From positions 8,199,031 to 8,263,030 of the forward strand of contig OY754986.1 in assembly GCA_963576475.1 (NCBI GenBank): a DNA stretch of 64,000 nt, read 5' to 3'. This document shows positions 20,101-28,544 of the stretch, one piece after another; the stretch's first letter is position 1; each line of letters opens with the position of its first letter. A program made the position numbers and the translations under genes. The notes below the pieces were generated by a model that was not told where the DNA came from, searched no databases, and saw nothing but the letters and a program-made list of their open reading frames with translations. The stretch comes from Molanna angustata. Lineage: Eukaryota; Arthropoda; Insecta; Trichoptera; Molannidae.

Positions 20101-21968
20101 GATAACCTAGTCTTCACACCATTTTTTTTAAATATAACCTACAAAAGTTTGGTAAAAATACCAATTTAATCATTTATTTTAATATTTTAGTTACTTTTTT
20201 TTAATATATAATGCAACTGGCTCACGTCAGTCGCAATTATAGCTACAAACAAACCTATCCAACCTATTTTTACAAACTTTTGTAGGTTAGGTTTACAAAA
20301 ATGGTGTGAAGACTAGGTTATCCCATAAAAATATCAGAACGTATTGTGACTAACTTCAGAACGCAACGTAAAAACAGAGATTTTTATATAGAAATCTACT
20401 CAGTGGAATGATTAGCCACAAGTAACAGTGGTGATATTACAAAAAAAGAAGAAAATGAGTTATTTGATCTTAAGAGGCTATAGTAGGCCATACATTATAT
20501 TTTGAAAATAATTTCCCTAATCTACCGGCTGAGTTTTTTATTATTATAATATTTCAATAACTCTTCTTGCTATTTAAAAAAACCTCTAAATTTTACCATT
20601 TTTGCACGATAAAATGTTGTACATCACATATCAGGTAATATACAATATTTTCTCGTGTTTCATACATTAGAAGCTAATTTAGTGTGCATTTTTGCGTACA
20701 TCCGTATATCCAGGGTATACTAGGGCCTTAAATTGAACACGAAAAAGCACTTTTCATTTGATTTATTTTTTTTGACAAACTTTTTAGCATCTCAATTGAG
20801 ACGAAGTTGAAATATTATGGAATTACCAGGAACTCAAACAGATTTTTTCTTCAATCGAAAGAGAATCTGAAAATCTACCGGCTGAGTTTTTTATTATCAT
20901 AATATTTTAATTACTATTCTTGCTATTTAAAAAAACTCTAAATTTAAACTTTTCATCACGAAAAAAATGTTGTAGGTATATCACAGATTAGGTGATATAC
21001 AATATTTTTTCGTGTTTCATACATTAGAAGGTAATTTATTGTGCATTTTTGTGTACATCCGTATACCCAGGGAATACAAGGGCCTTAAGTAAACTTAAAA
21101 TGTGTCTATCAGATTTTTCATCAACCACCGTTCTTTTACAATTTTATAGGTTCAAATAACTGAGATATCAGAGGAAACAATGTAGTGGGGTAGGTTGAAA
21201 TTCCTCTCAATTCCTCTCTCTCTCTCTCATAAGCTAAGGACAGACTTGCATAATTAATTCTCTTTTAACTTGTATGGGACTCTCTTTTAACTTGTATGGG
21301 TACTCTTTTTCTATCTCTCTTGTAATCTATTTTTACGTTACTTTGTTGTTTACTGGTTATTTATATATCTTCTTTTTTTAATTGTTTATTTAATTTTGTT
21401 TCTGCATCTATATATTTTGTGTATTGCATGTTGTATGGATGTATACATATTTTTAGGCATCTCTTTTTTATATTTAGTTTCATGGCTTATTTTTCAACTG
21501 TTTTTATGTTTCATTCTTTTTTAATGACACTTTTAAATTTACTTTATACCTAGGTATATAATTTATATATGGTATTTATTTTTGTTTCTTTTTGTTTTTG
21601 GTATTTATTTCTTTAAAAATGTTTAGATATAATATGCAAAAAATATTCTGGTAGAAAATATATAAAAATATAAAATATTATAAAAATATTCGTACATTTA
21701 CACATCTCTTTTTGTTTTATTTTATAATATTATTGTATGTATTAAACGTGTTTATACTATTTTATTTTGTATGTACTTGTAAAAGGCTATTTAGCCGTTG
21801 ATGGATATAATAAATAAATAAATAATGGAAATTACTTATGATAATTTTGAAAAAAACAATAAATACCTTCATCATGGCGTACTTCTTCAGGAACCTATCA
21901 TCGCTGGAGCCAAATGCTGCCACAGCAGCCAGCAACCCACAAATCAGCAAAACTCGGCTCATGCCCAT
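10915..21968 (-). CDS. Secreted OBP-like protein with Pro/Gln-rich insert, seven exons
   Basis: Joined minus-strand exons: 21968-21867, 19817-19461, 17057-16893, 15875-15771, 15086-14976, 14561-14478 and 11136-10915. They encode 381 residues and a TAA stop. Every junction has a GT donor and AG acceptor and all introns are phase 0. Residues 1-20 form a signal peptide (MGMSRVLLICGLLAAVAAFG). Mature cysteines are at 39, 56, 59, 233, 276, 282, 306 and 315. The 306/315 pair is C-X8-C, the classical C5-C6 spacing of insect odorant-binding proteins, and the CVMQELGYLD segment resembles the helix after OBP C3. Residues about 65-208 are a Pro/Gln/Asn-rich insert, and the tail from 316 is acidic and serine-rich. 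In the family, OBPs are secreted carriers of small hydrophobic ligands. The fold is an inference, and I cannot name the subgroup; an Obp59a-like atypical OBP is one guess. The ATG directly follows a strong acceptor, so a non-coding 5' exon probably lies upstream. A possible poly(A) signal is at 10815-10820. Confidence 0.82.
11262..11940. repeat. 76-bp hairpin-forming minisatellite, about 9 copies, in last intron
   Basis: The unit repeats every 76 bp (gtttagtagttggttggg at 11584, 11660, 11736 and 11812). The left third is shuffled, with short units. Each unit is itself a dyad: catcaaagtagtgacgttta plus gtagt is the reverse complement of actac plus taaacgtcactactttgatg, separated by about 17 nt (tggttgggtgccataag). 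Single strands could form a hairpin with a stem of about 25 bp per unit. It lies in intron 6 of the OBP-like gene. Confidence 0.92.
12350..12545 (+). repeat. Dispersed repeat, family G
   Basis: It shares 'cattc(g/a)taccatca(c/t)ggaatatcccacagt', 'acaccagtc' and 'cagagtgagtggtgaacctca' with 22025-22180 and 24258-24390. It has no ORF and its class is unknown. Confidence 0.6.
12650..13480 (+). mobile_element. 5'-truncated non-LTR retrotransposon: ORF C-terminus and GC-rich 3' UTR
   Basis: One plus-strand frame reads EEDVSCDFREVQDEKHLLVC and on through 'NEVREFAIYFHAGG' to a stop near 12870. It corresponds to EEDVSCNCGEIQTDEHLLIC at the C-terminus of the 49.4-52.3-kb LINE, with one zinc-ligand Cys changed to Phe. 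About 450 bp of unusually GC-rich, CpG-rich DNA follows, then an A-rich tail with (AATA)n at about 13465-13490. It is probably a different subfamily, since the 3' UTR is not shared with the 49.4-kb element. Confidence 0.7.
13976..14400 (-). mobile_element. Non-LTR retrotransposon C-terminal fragment, family R
   Basis: The minus strand encodes 'TMYDRVRNEDIRKECKMKK', 'MKVNTLRWFGHMGRMNEERL', 'GRGRPRKGWHVHVNGVLKDG' and, after a frame break, 'MNVDEAMNVCQDRNKWRSVL' and 'SAYPVRDMA'. The tail is the reversed (CATA)n at 13957-13976. This is the best-preserved copy of the domain in the window, with its 5' part absent. It lies in intron 6 of the OBP-like gene. Confidence 0.8.
14478..14561 (-). CDS. OBP-like gene, coding exon 6
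   Basis: Residues 281-308. Acceptor TTTTTCCAG|AAATGC, donor TACAAG|GTAAAG, phase 0. It contains C282 and C306 (FFFKCYK); C306 is the first half of the C-X8-C pair completed by the next exon. Confidence 0.86.
14976..15086 (-). CDS. OBP-like gene, coding exon 5
   Basis: Residues 244-280. Acceptor TTTTTTTAG|AATTTG, donor TTTGCG|GTAATT, phase 0. The exon encodes an amphipathic helical stretch ending in GLQFCQQFA, with C276 in the place where OBPs carry C4. Confidence 0.86.
15145..15378. mobile_element. MITE family F, 8-bp TSD
   Basis: Bounded by a perfect 8-bp direct repeat, tgtgtatc (15137-15144 and 15379-15386). Tips CTTAGATTATA and (reverse) CATAGAATTATA form a short inverted repeat. It matches the element at 48231-48499 ('gatacctagtcag', 'gatctaccgcctcacacaca', 'acgcggcttctgt'). 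The 8-bp TSD fits the hAT superfamily. It is non-coding, in intron 4 of the OBP-like gene. Confidence 0.85.
15480..15720 (-). mobile_element. Transposon scraps in intron 4
   Basis: 15485-15545 (cagtggttgtccaagatccc...) resembles a hAT-type end without a partner. 15618-15720 on the minus strand is the family R LINE segment 'gacatggcagaagtcgcac' also seen at 43395. Confidence 0.5.
15771..15875 (-). CDS. OBP-like gene, coding exon 4
   Basis: Residues 209-243. Acceptor TGTTTCAG|CGGGAC, donor GATCAG|GTACCT, phase 0. It carries C233 in the context NVTCVMQELGYLDQ, the part that most resembles an OBP helix after C3. NVT is a potential N-glycosylation sequon next to the cysteine. Confidence 0.87.
16230..16725 (+). 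mobile_element. Non-LTR retrotransposon C-terminal fragment, family K
   Basis: The plus strand reads 'LLTCGSECWVLSKKDELSLL' and, after frame breaks, 'NIIKVIKIGWLQWAGHVERM' and 'RRSIGRPKLRWLDGVQQ', with a (GATGAT)n tail. It has several stops and frameshifts and lies in intron 3 of the OBP-like gene. Confidence 0.72.
16893..17057 (-). CDS. OBP-like gene, coding exon 3 (Pro/Gln/aromatic-rich insert)
   Basis: Residues 154-208. Acceptor TTTTTTTTCAG|CCAGTA, donor ATATCT|GTAAGT, phase 0. Of 55 residues 13 are Pro and 10 Gln, with regularly spaced Tyr, Phe and Trp and no cysteine. The composition suggests a flexible or disordered segment between the cysteine-bearing halves. Being a 165-bp phase-0 cassette, it could be skipped without a frame change; that is inference. 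Confidence 0.85.
17284..17420 (-). mobile_element. Decayed LINE 3' end, family R
   Basis: 'catacatacaaaccatcacgacat' and 'catcgtctaatgcatact' match the reversed family R tail at 298-430. Heavily diverged. Confidence 0.45.
17440..17610 (+). mobile_element. LINE 3' UTR fragment, family J2
   Basis: 'ccagatattgcgtcatctaac', 'aaaggaatatttatccctaaacacctgatcccaattt' and 'ttttttgctac' match the 3' UTRs at 27237, 45040, 54019 and 61640. Confidence 0.6.
18060..18905 (+). mobile_element. Non-LTR retrotransposon fragment, family R, with rearranged start
   Basis: The plus strand encodes MNVSQDRNVWRSILSTLPDF (a C-terminal piece), then upstream-type sequence 'AEEYLYLRSMFEQNGRPNKD', 'IKVNNLRWFGHIERMNDEGL', and finally 'SVLSAYPLRDMA' with cgtgatgg. 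The C-terminal segment therefore occurs twice, at the start and at the end: two copies joined head to tail. It lies in intron 2 of the OBP-like gene. Confidence 0.75.
19142..19213 (+). tRNA. tRNA-Thr (anticodon CGU)
   Basis: A full cloverleaf fits. The acceptor is GCCTCTT with AGGAGGC plus discriminator A. The D arm is GCTC/GAGC. The anticodon stem is CTGGT/ACCAG with loop CTCGTAA, giving CGU, which reads the threonine codon ACG. The T arm is GTGAG/CTCAC with loop TTCAATC. A T-run from 19217 fits a Pol III terminator. No CCA is encoded, as expected in a eukaryote. It lies in intron 2 of the OBP-like gene on the opposite strand. It has no SINE body, unlike the tRNA-derived SINEs elsewhere. Confidence 0.93.
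19461..19817 (-). CDS. OBP-like gene, coding exon 2 (first cysteines, Gln/Pro/Asn-rich)
   Basis: Residues 35-153. Acceptor TTTTCAG|ATTTAC, donor CCTCAG|GTAATA, phase 0 on both sides. It starts with IYESCFGADVVKEIRREMKE, a helix carrying C39 and followed by C56 and C59 (C-X2-C). About 90 residues of low-complexity Q/N/P/E-rich sequence follow. The exon is markedly more GC-rich than its introns. Confidence 0.88.
20099..20323. mobile_element. MITE family D with long TIRs and 8-bp TSD
   Basis: Flanked by perfect 8-bp repeats cataaaaa (20091-20098 and 20324-20331). Inverted ends begin (G)GGATAACCTAGTCTTCACA and stay alignable for about 60 bp. The interior shares 'gcaactggctcacgtcagtcgcaattata' with a second copy at 32576. 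It has no ORF and lies in intron 1 of the OBP-like gene. Confidence 0.9.
20519..21087 (+). repeat. Direct duplication of about 215 bp, copies 354 bp apart
   Basis: 20519-20734 and 20873-21087 share 'ctaccggctgagttttttatt', 'cgtgtttcatacattagaag' and 'gtacatccgtat' and both end in 'gggccttaa'. Between them is a piece of family E (20778-20840). LTR-like in layout, but I see no TG...CA ends or primer-binding site. Confidence 0.75.
21225..21824 (+). mobile_element. LINE 3' UTR (family J1), 5'-truncated copy
   Basis: Nearly the same as 61084-61614 over about 550 bp ('ttaacttgtatgggtactct' to 'aaaggctatttagccgttga'), ending in (AATA)n. In the 61-kb copy this UTR follows a reverse-transcriptase C-terminus, which identifies it. 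It lies just downstream of exon 1 in intron 1 of the OBP-like gene. Confidence 0.8.
21867..21968 (-). CDS. OBP-like gene, coding exon 1 (signal peptide)
   Basis: This exon encodes residues 1-34: the signal peptide and SSDDRFLKKYAMMK. The donor is ATGAAG|GTATTT, phase 0. On the minus strand the ATG sits immediately after TTTTCTCAG, a good acceptor, so the exon probably begins exactly at the start codon and the 5' UTR lies in an earlier exon. A second ATG two codons in (MGM) is an alternative start and leaves the signal peptide intact. Confidence 0.85.
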
Positions 21969-22024
21969 CTGAGAAAACCGAAAAATTTATTATCAAATAC
22001 GAGATTATAAACGTTGTGGAAGAT

Positions 22025-22180
22025 TATTCATTCATGGCATCAGGGTAACCAGCCACGGTTGTGATTGCCTTATAAAAGAAATAACAACACGTGCGTATAT
22101 CCCCAAACACTAGTCTCAACTCATTTAAAAGGGCAGTACATTCAGAATGGGTGGTGAACCTCAATATTGCGTAAAAATGT
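22025..22180 (+). repeat. Dispersed repeat, family G
   Basis: Diverged copy of 12350-12545 with 'cagaatgggtggtgaacctca' at the right end. Confidence 0.5.
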
Positions 22181-22314
22181 ATCAGCGGGGTTTAGATACA
22201 TAAGATACCCATAATTAAAAAAAAACATTTATGTTGTTTGGCCTCATTAGTTATGAGTTATGAATAATAAATCAGAAAAAAACATGTATAATTAAAAAAA
22301 TCTAAAAAAGTAAT

Positions 22315-22391
22315 AATGATAATAAACACTTCCTTGCGCTCTGCGTAAGTGGCGAGTTTATTGCCGTATAGCAATGTCTTCCAGGTAACAA
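22315..22391 (-). mobile_element. SINE S1 3' fragment
   Basis: 'aataaacacttccttgcgctctgcgtaagtggcgagtttattgccgta' matches the 3' part of the S1 SINE at 3655. The tRNA-like part is missing. Confidence 0.65.
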
Positions 22392-22456
22392 GTAAAATTT
22401 ATAAATAAATTTTTATAATACCAATAAAATGACTTAAAATAATGAAAGAATATTAA

Positions 22457-22888
22457 GAGGACATATAACGCTAAATCTAGTGACTGAAAAAATATTATAT
22501 TAAGACCGTATAATGCACTATGAAATTACGTGTTCGTAAGGGTAACTATGGCGTGCATTAAAAAAAGTTTATGCGTAGGTACCTAATTTAAACTATCGGA
22601 GACCCAAAATTTGTTGATTTTTCGCATTTTAAGAATAAACCAGACTCTAAATGAAAAATCTTTATCGGTCGTTCACTTTGATTTTATCCAATTTTAAGCA
22701 TATTATAATAGATTTATTTCTCTACAACACATAGTTATGGAGTGATTTAAAAAAAATGCAGTAAAAATGATACTAACAATATTTTTTTAGGGGAATTAAG
22801 GCTGAATTTTAAAATTGTGTCATGAACATTCATTAGAGAAATGTTGAATTTGATCTGAAATTGAGGGTGTTTAGGTTTATATGCCCTC
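22457..22888. mobile_element. TTAA-flanked MITE, family H
   Basis: Bounded on both sides by TTAA (22453-22456 and 22889-22892), with inverted tips GAGGACATATAAC and GAGGGCATATAAAC. 432 bp, non-coding. TTAA targets and target duplication fit the piggyBac superfamily. It matches the ends of 58416-59981 and one arm at 39130-39320. Confidence 0.75.
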
Positions 22889-22974
22889 TTAAAAGTATGG
22901 CGTTATGAGCATCCAAAATGTATCTTGGAACCTGTCCCGTCGCTTTAATAATATTATAGTTATTTATTTATTTA

Positions 22975-23095
22975 TTTATTTATTACTTCTCGGGGCAACT
23001 AACAGGTAGGCACTATGTCAAATATTAATTTTACACGCACACACTAACAAGTTGCCACATTCTGGAGACTTATTAATCGTCTCACAGATATCTTT
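22975..23095 (-). mobile_element. SINE S2 3' fragment
   Basis: Reverse of the S2 body: 'ggcaactaacaggtaggcactatgtcaaatattaat' and 'acaagttgccacattctggagact' match 45413-45620. Confidence 0.65.
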
Positions 23096-23354
23096 ATTTC
23101 ATAATAATTGTTGTAGAGCAATATAATTCACATTAACGCTAATGTCCTACAATTATCTTTCACACTTTCCGCCAATTACATCTTAATCTAGGTACTTACT
23201 TTTAATAAATCAAAATATAAATACATACAAAGGTTTTTAACTATAGGTTAAAATGCAATTTAGTACTTTAATAGATGTAATTTGAAATAATAAAGAAATG
23301 TGAAGGAATTATTAAATAACAATTTAGTGCACTAGGTACCACTACTAGAAAAAA
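23096..23354. other. AT-rich, nothing recognised
   Basis: No gene or assignable repeat between the SINE fragment and the Helentron-like copy. Confidence 0.4.
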
Positions 23355-24125
23355 ACTAGTTTTTATCACTAGATTAGATTGATATTCCCATTCAGAGCAG
23401 GGACAGTGGTGATAAAATTAGAGAAATGTATGTCAGGATAGGATAGTGTGAGGTTCAGTACTTTTTTCCTACCCCGTATAAGTAAACAGTTTGATAGTAT
23501 TTATGTAAGTATGAAGATAAGTATTAAACTATATACAGTCCCTATATATATTATTTGCCATACAAATTGTATGAAAAAATCTCGTCACTAAATACACTCT
23601 ACAAATATTGTTAAAATAAGTTTTAGATATACCTACTGCTTTAATGTACCTATATATTTTTCTAGTTGGAGTGTTTTAATATTTTATATTTTTTCTCTAG
23701 AAAGCACAGAAATTGTTAAAAAAAAAATTTTTCTTCGTAAAAAATACTTAGAGATATTTTATTTGTCTACATTTATACAAATCTTCATCGTTCTAGCTTT
23801 TATGGTTTTTGAGTTAAATGGAAATATAAAAAAATCAAAAGTTAATAACCCCTGACTGGAACAAAAATTCAATATTTTGAGTATGAAGGTTTGGACTCTG
23901 TGACACTCTGTGCATTGAGTGGATCAAAAGTTATAAAGGGGAACGGACAGACACACACACACACATACACAGATACACACTAAATGTTCTACTCCGAATT
24001 CTGAGTAAATCCGTATATATAGAACATATATGCTGAGAAGCCTCTAAGTTGGTGTTTTTTGACTTCAAAGTTGGAAAAACCGTGAAAAAAATAGACCCTA
24101 CATACAAATTTTGTGCAGGGTCCTG
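23355..24125 (-). mobile_element. Helentron/Helitron-like copy, family A, minus orientation
   Basis: Holds the family landmarks in reverse: 'gtatgtcaggataggatagt', 'ataacccctgactg', 'gatcaaaagttataaagggg', (AC)n and 'gcctctaagttggtg'. Termini are decayed, so the limits are approximate. Confidence 0.65.
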
Positions 24126-24257
24126 CAGAATTGTTGTGCTCTGTGTATTAAGCTGATCAACATTTTTTAAGAAGGACACACACACACATAAAGTCCACTT
24201 AGAGTATATAAAAAAATAATAATAAAATAATAAACAATAATAATACCTAATAAAAAA

Positions 24258-24390
24258 TCATTCATTCATACCATCATGGAATATCCCACAGTGTGAGATA
24301 ACCAACCACAGGTGTATGGGTGTGCATATTCTTATAAAAATACTACACATGCATGTATATCCCCACACCAGTCTCCAGAATGGATGTTAA
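24258..24390 (+). repeat. Dispersed repeat, family G
   Basis: Copy with 'cattcattcataccatcatggaatatcccacagtgtg' and 'ccccacaccagtctccagaa'. Confidence 0.55.
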
Positions 24391-24734
24391 ATACATAAAT
24401 AAATTAATTTATAATAAATAAATACATAAATTTATATTTCTGTTACTGTACAAAGTGTATGACAGATGTCAACAACATTTAATTTTTCTCTCGCCAATTT
24501 TAAATATAAAAATAATGACAGTATACAATAATTATGATAATAATGTGAAGGTAATTGTTTCTTAGTCTTTCCATGACTTACTCTAAGCCCTCTCTCATGT
24601 TCACCGCAATAATTACATAACTCCAGGGGTATTCAACCGTACAGCAATTATTATTATATTTAAAATTCCGGAATAATACTGAGAAAAATAAGAAATCAAA
24701 CACCAGAATTCCTTTTGTCGTTGGTCTTCGTGTT

Positions 24735-24930
24735 CGTGAGTCACTTAATAATATATCTGACTTGTGAGCCAAAGGTTGCGAGATCTATTCCCGGTGGAGA
24801 GACATTTTTTTAAATTATTTTATTTTCGGATCTATGGGACGATGAATATCGTTAGTCTCCAGAATGTAGCAACTTGTTATTGGGTGGGTGTTAAATTAAT
24901 ATTTGAAATAGTACCTGTTAAGCCCGCCTG
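24735..24930 (+). mobile_element. tRNA-derived SINE S2, head decayed
   Basis: 'gagatctattcccggtggaga' (decayed B box), then the body 'ggatctatgggacgatgaatatcgttagtctcc' and 'gcaacttgttattgggt'. It runs into a family E fragment (24925-25040, minus: gatgacaggtcg, ccttgagttcc, gtctctattgagatg). Confidence 0.7.
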
Positions 24931-25339
24931 ACACCAGCCGATGACAGGTCGAAAGTCCCGTAGGTGCCTTGAGTTCCGGGTTCTCCTATAATATCCCAAC
25001 TTCGTCTCTATTGAGATGTCGAAAAGTTTGTCATTAAAAATACAATTTGACTCCCGATAGGGAAAATTAATACAATGTTTGCGTAGGTATATGCAATTAA
25101 AAAAATATTCGATTTACATCTAAACATGAAAAAAAAGAAAAGAATTGAAAAAAAAACAAAAGAAAAAAAAAGTAAAAATAAACAACCTAAAACATTGCTA
25201 CTTGAAAATGTGCTTAGCACGAAACCGGTCGTAGGTTGTAGTCCTCAAATAAATAGTGGAATTAATTTTAAACAAGTGTTTTTATTTTTATTTATTAAAA
25301 ATATAAATTAATTTAAAACATTGCCAATATAACAATACA

Positions 25340-25575
25340 TTAATTTATGTATAGTTATATTGGCTGCATATGCGTGTAATTGTGGAATTTTTCCAGATAT
25401 TCGTTCTACTTGCTGGAACATGAAGTAATTGAAGTCTGCGAACCATTCTACCTGGAACATGGATACCTACTAGGTTGACAAGTACAGGCGAGTCTATGGC
25501 ATTGTTCAAAATTTTATGCAGCAGCGATTGGTCATGTAAGACTCTCCTACATTCATTATTGTTAATTGTTTATTC
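25340..25575 (-). mobile_element. Jockey-type LINE C-terminal fragment
   Basis: The minus strand reads 'SLLHKILNNAIDSPVLVNLV', 'GIHVPGRMVRRLQLLHVPAS' and 'RTNIWKNSTITRI', matching the general pattern of jockey-like C-termini (SLLHKLxNNxxDxPxLxxxIxFxVPxxxxR...RTNxxxNSP). Only about 70 codons remain. Confidence 0.6.
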
Positions 25576-26040
25576 TTGTTTAATTATTAAAATATAGACT
25601 AATAATTTGCGATTTTAGTATAAGCCACAACTCACTTATTTATTTTAATATTTTTCCTCGTTTTTTGCCACCTAAAAAAATAACAATCAACCAGTTTTTT
25701 TGTATACCTACTTACCTAAAATACGAAAGAAATCTTTATATATTGAATAATCTAAAAAATAATGATTCTGAATATAATTTTGTAAGGTCAAGACCCGTTA
25801 AAGTGAAGACTTTCAGCTGTTAAAATAATTGGTTATCTGTCAATCAGTTATGCACGACTTAACATTATAATAATAAGTTTAATAGAAACATCAAAAATGG
25901 CGACTTTGAAAGACTCGTGTCGGTAAATATCAATTAAAATACCTTCTATTTGTCAGTTCATAGATGGCACATTGATACCAAACCGCAATTGTGAGCGAAA
26001 TTGTAATATTGTCTCATATAGGTAACTATACTTTAGTGTC
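25576..26040. other. AT-rich, nothing recognised
   Basis: No gene found. 'atcaaaaatggcgactttgaaag' near 25890 is not part of a convincing ORF. Confidence 0.4.
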
Positions 26041-26044
26041 ATCA

Positions 26045-26165
26045 TAAAACGAGTGGGTTGTGGCCAACGCATTACTCCTCATTAACAAGGCATTCTATAC
26101 TATAAAGTATTCAAATTTTGTATGGAAAATATTCAGCATTTTCGTGAAATGAATTTGTTACGTTA
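26045..26165 (+). repeat. Dispersed repeat, family N
   Basis: 'acgagtgggttgtggccaacgc', 'aaagtattcaaattttgtatggaaaat' and 'ttcgtgaaatgaat' recur at 52720-52845 and, weakly, 49005-49110. Confidence 0.55.
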
Positions 26166-26168
26166 TTT

Positions 26169-26952
26169 TCCAACTGTCGATTCGTTCATGAGAATTTAAT
26201 TCTCTTAATGAATCGACAGTATTAAGCCATGACGCGTGTATGAAGGAACATTTTGTACGGTGTAGTGGACTTTTCGCTTGCCAATAACACCAACTTAGAG
26301 GCTTCGTAGTATATATGTTCTATATATTATATGGATGAATTCAGAATTTGAAGTAGAATATTTTGTGTGTTTGTGTGTTTGTCTCTGTGTGTGTGTGTGT
26401 CCGTCCCCCCTTATAACTTTTAATCCGCTCAATTCACAGAGCTCAAAATTTCATAATATATAGATAGTTACAGGCCTACAAAAACTTTATACTCAGAATT
26501 TTGATTTTTTCCAGTCAGGGGTTATCAACTTTTAAATTTTTACTTTATTTTTCCATATATCTCAGAAACTATATAAGCTAGAACGCTGAAAATTGGTACA
26601 AATATAGACAAATACAAAATCGCAAAAATATTTTTTCAAAAAAAATCCAGAATTTCTCAAACATTTTTTATTAAGAAAATCATTTTTTTATGATAAATTT
26701 ATACGTTTAACTGCTTATATTACTTAATCTCCAAACATACATACATACCATCATGCTTTTTTTCATATTCTGTATAGGAAAAACAGACTGACCTACATAC
26801 TATCCTATCCTGACATACACTACATGTTTTATATAGAAAATAAATTAAAATATTTATTAATTTGTGTTAAGTGTTTATAGTTTGGTACGTATTCTTTAAT
26901 TATGCATAACATCGCCAACGACAGTTGGATCTCATGTGTTACATGCAACTAG
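26169..26952 (+). mobile_element. Helentron/Helitron-like non-autonomous copy, family A
   Basis: 5' tip TCCAACTGTCGATTCGTTCA followed by a dyad that ends gaatcgacagt. 3' subterminal CGACAGTTGGA is the inverted repeat of the 5' tip. Then comes a small hairpin, catgtGTTacatg, and the end CTAG, with T on both outer sides. There is no target duplication. A (TG)n tract is internal (26360-26400). Layout fits HINE/Helentron-type rolling-circle elements. Confidence 0.7.
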
Positions 26953-27236
26953 TGTATAGTGTTGTAAATAATATATTATGAAGAATATAATAAAGTGTGG
27001 TTATATGTCATGTCAATGCAATGCATTAACACTTAACTCGTATGACAGCTGTTTCGTCGTCTTTGACCGTTTTGTCTGACAGCTTAGTAAACCGTGTCGA
27101 GATCGTTAACTGGCTAAGAACGCTACGATGAACTTGATCAATTATTCTTGGAAGTATCATGTATCTAATTGATTTATTTTACTGTAATTATTCTTTCAAG
27201 TAACAAGTGGCAGATTAAGAGAGCAGAGGATGTCAA

Positions 27237-27660
27237 CAAGAAAAGACTATGGAATAGCCAAGTCCGGATATTGCTTCGTCTAACTAACTTTGTATTTTCA
27301 AGAAAACACTAAAGAAGGAATATTTAATTTGTTCCTTAACACCTAATCCCGATTTCCTCTCCTAGTCCTTTTCCAATATTTTTTTTGCTATAATGTTTTT
27401 TTTTATTTTAATGTTTATCTCAGTGTAATGTATATTTTCTTTGTTTTTTTTTTCAATTTCATTCTTTTGTTGATGTACATATATAATTTTGTCATACGCT
27501 GTAATCTGGTTGGTTGGAAGAAATAGCCTAAAGCCCACCAGCGTGCAATATATTTGTTATTATTATATACAAAAGATGAACATATAAATAAAAGTCCGCC
27601 TGTGTGCAATATATTTTTTTTTATTATGTGCAATAAATGAGTAAATAAAAGAAAAATCAC
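27237..27660 (+). mobile_element. LINE 3' end, family J2
   Basis: 'aagtccggatattgcttcgtctaac', 'ctaaagaaggaatatttaa', 'ttttgctataatg', 'taatctggttggttggaaga' and '...gcccaccagcgtgcaat' are the J2 3' UTR, also at 17440, 45040, 54019 and 61640. The last 70 bp is duplicated in tandem with changes. Confidence 0.65.
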
Positions 27661-28064
27661 AGAAGAAAAACTGACAGGTCTGTGAGTTTGAGCTTTGAAA
27701 CCAAGGTAGCACATACTCTCACACGTGTATAAGCGAATTATGATATGACTTGTCACAAAAAATGCGAAATCCTACCATTTTTCATATGTACCGAGGTGAA
27801 ATATTTCACAATCACATTAATACATATTTATATAATATTTTCGTATTTCATTCAGTTTCCGCAACAGTATGCATTCTATTTTTTTTTTTTTTTTTTACGG
27901 CGCTGGCCGATTTACTAATGATATTAATAACAATTAAGCACTACAAATAATAACACTCAATTATTATTATTACCATTATACACTTCCTCAAAAGAATTAG
28001 CAGATCAATGCGTAAATTGTAAATTATTTAAAAGAGCAAAATAAAATGCAACAAACGCATCATC

Positions 28065-28440
28065 AAGCTTTCAATTGGAAATAGTTCACCCATCCAGATA
28101 CTTAACATATCAAAGGATTAGGCTCTGAGGAGGTCTCTATACTACCTAACAACCCTACTGATTCCCGAATATTAACGTTTAAAAAATCTTTAACGATTCT
28201 ACATGTATTCATAATTACCGTTTTTTGCATTTTTATGATTAAATTTTTCGATAAATCTATAATTTCTAAATTACGGATTAACGATTTTGGAATAATGCCA
28301 GTGGCTGAAATAATGAACGGTAATATTATTATTTTACGAGAATGCCAAAGTCTTTTAATCTCATTACCTAAAGCGGTGTATTTTCTAATTTTTTCATCAA
28401 AAGTTTTTATAATATTACTAGAATTTTTTTGATTATAATT
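28065..28440 (-). mobile_element. LINE C-terminal ORF fragment
   Basis: One open minus-strand frame of about 110 codons reads 'YTALGNEIKRLWHSRKIIIL', 'PFIISATGIIPKSLIRNLEI' and 'MNTCRIVKDFLN'. 'E(I/L)KxxWxxxxxxxxPxVIxAxGxIPKxL' is the shared C-terminal motif of a group of animal LINE ORFs. No RT core is left. Confidence 0.65.
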
Positions 28441-28544
28441 TTTTAAGATATTTTAGAACTCCATATGATAATTATATTCATGATATGGGTAATCATGAGG
28501 GTTTTGATTTCACCATTTGACGGGACTTTCCCCCCAGTACTTGT

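Noticed and set aside
20519..21087. LTR retrotransposon
   Set aside because: No TG...CA ends, no primer-binding site or polypurine tract, and only 139 bp between the repeats.
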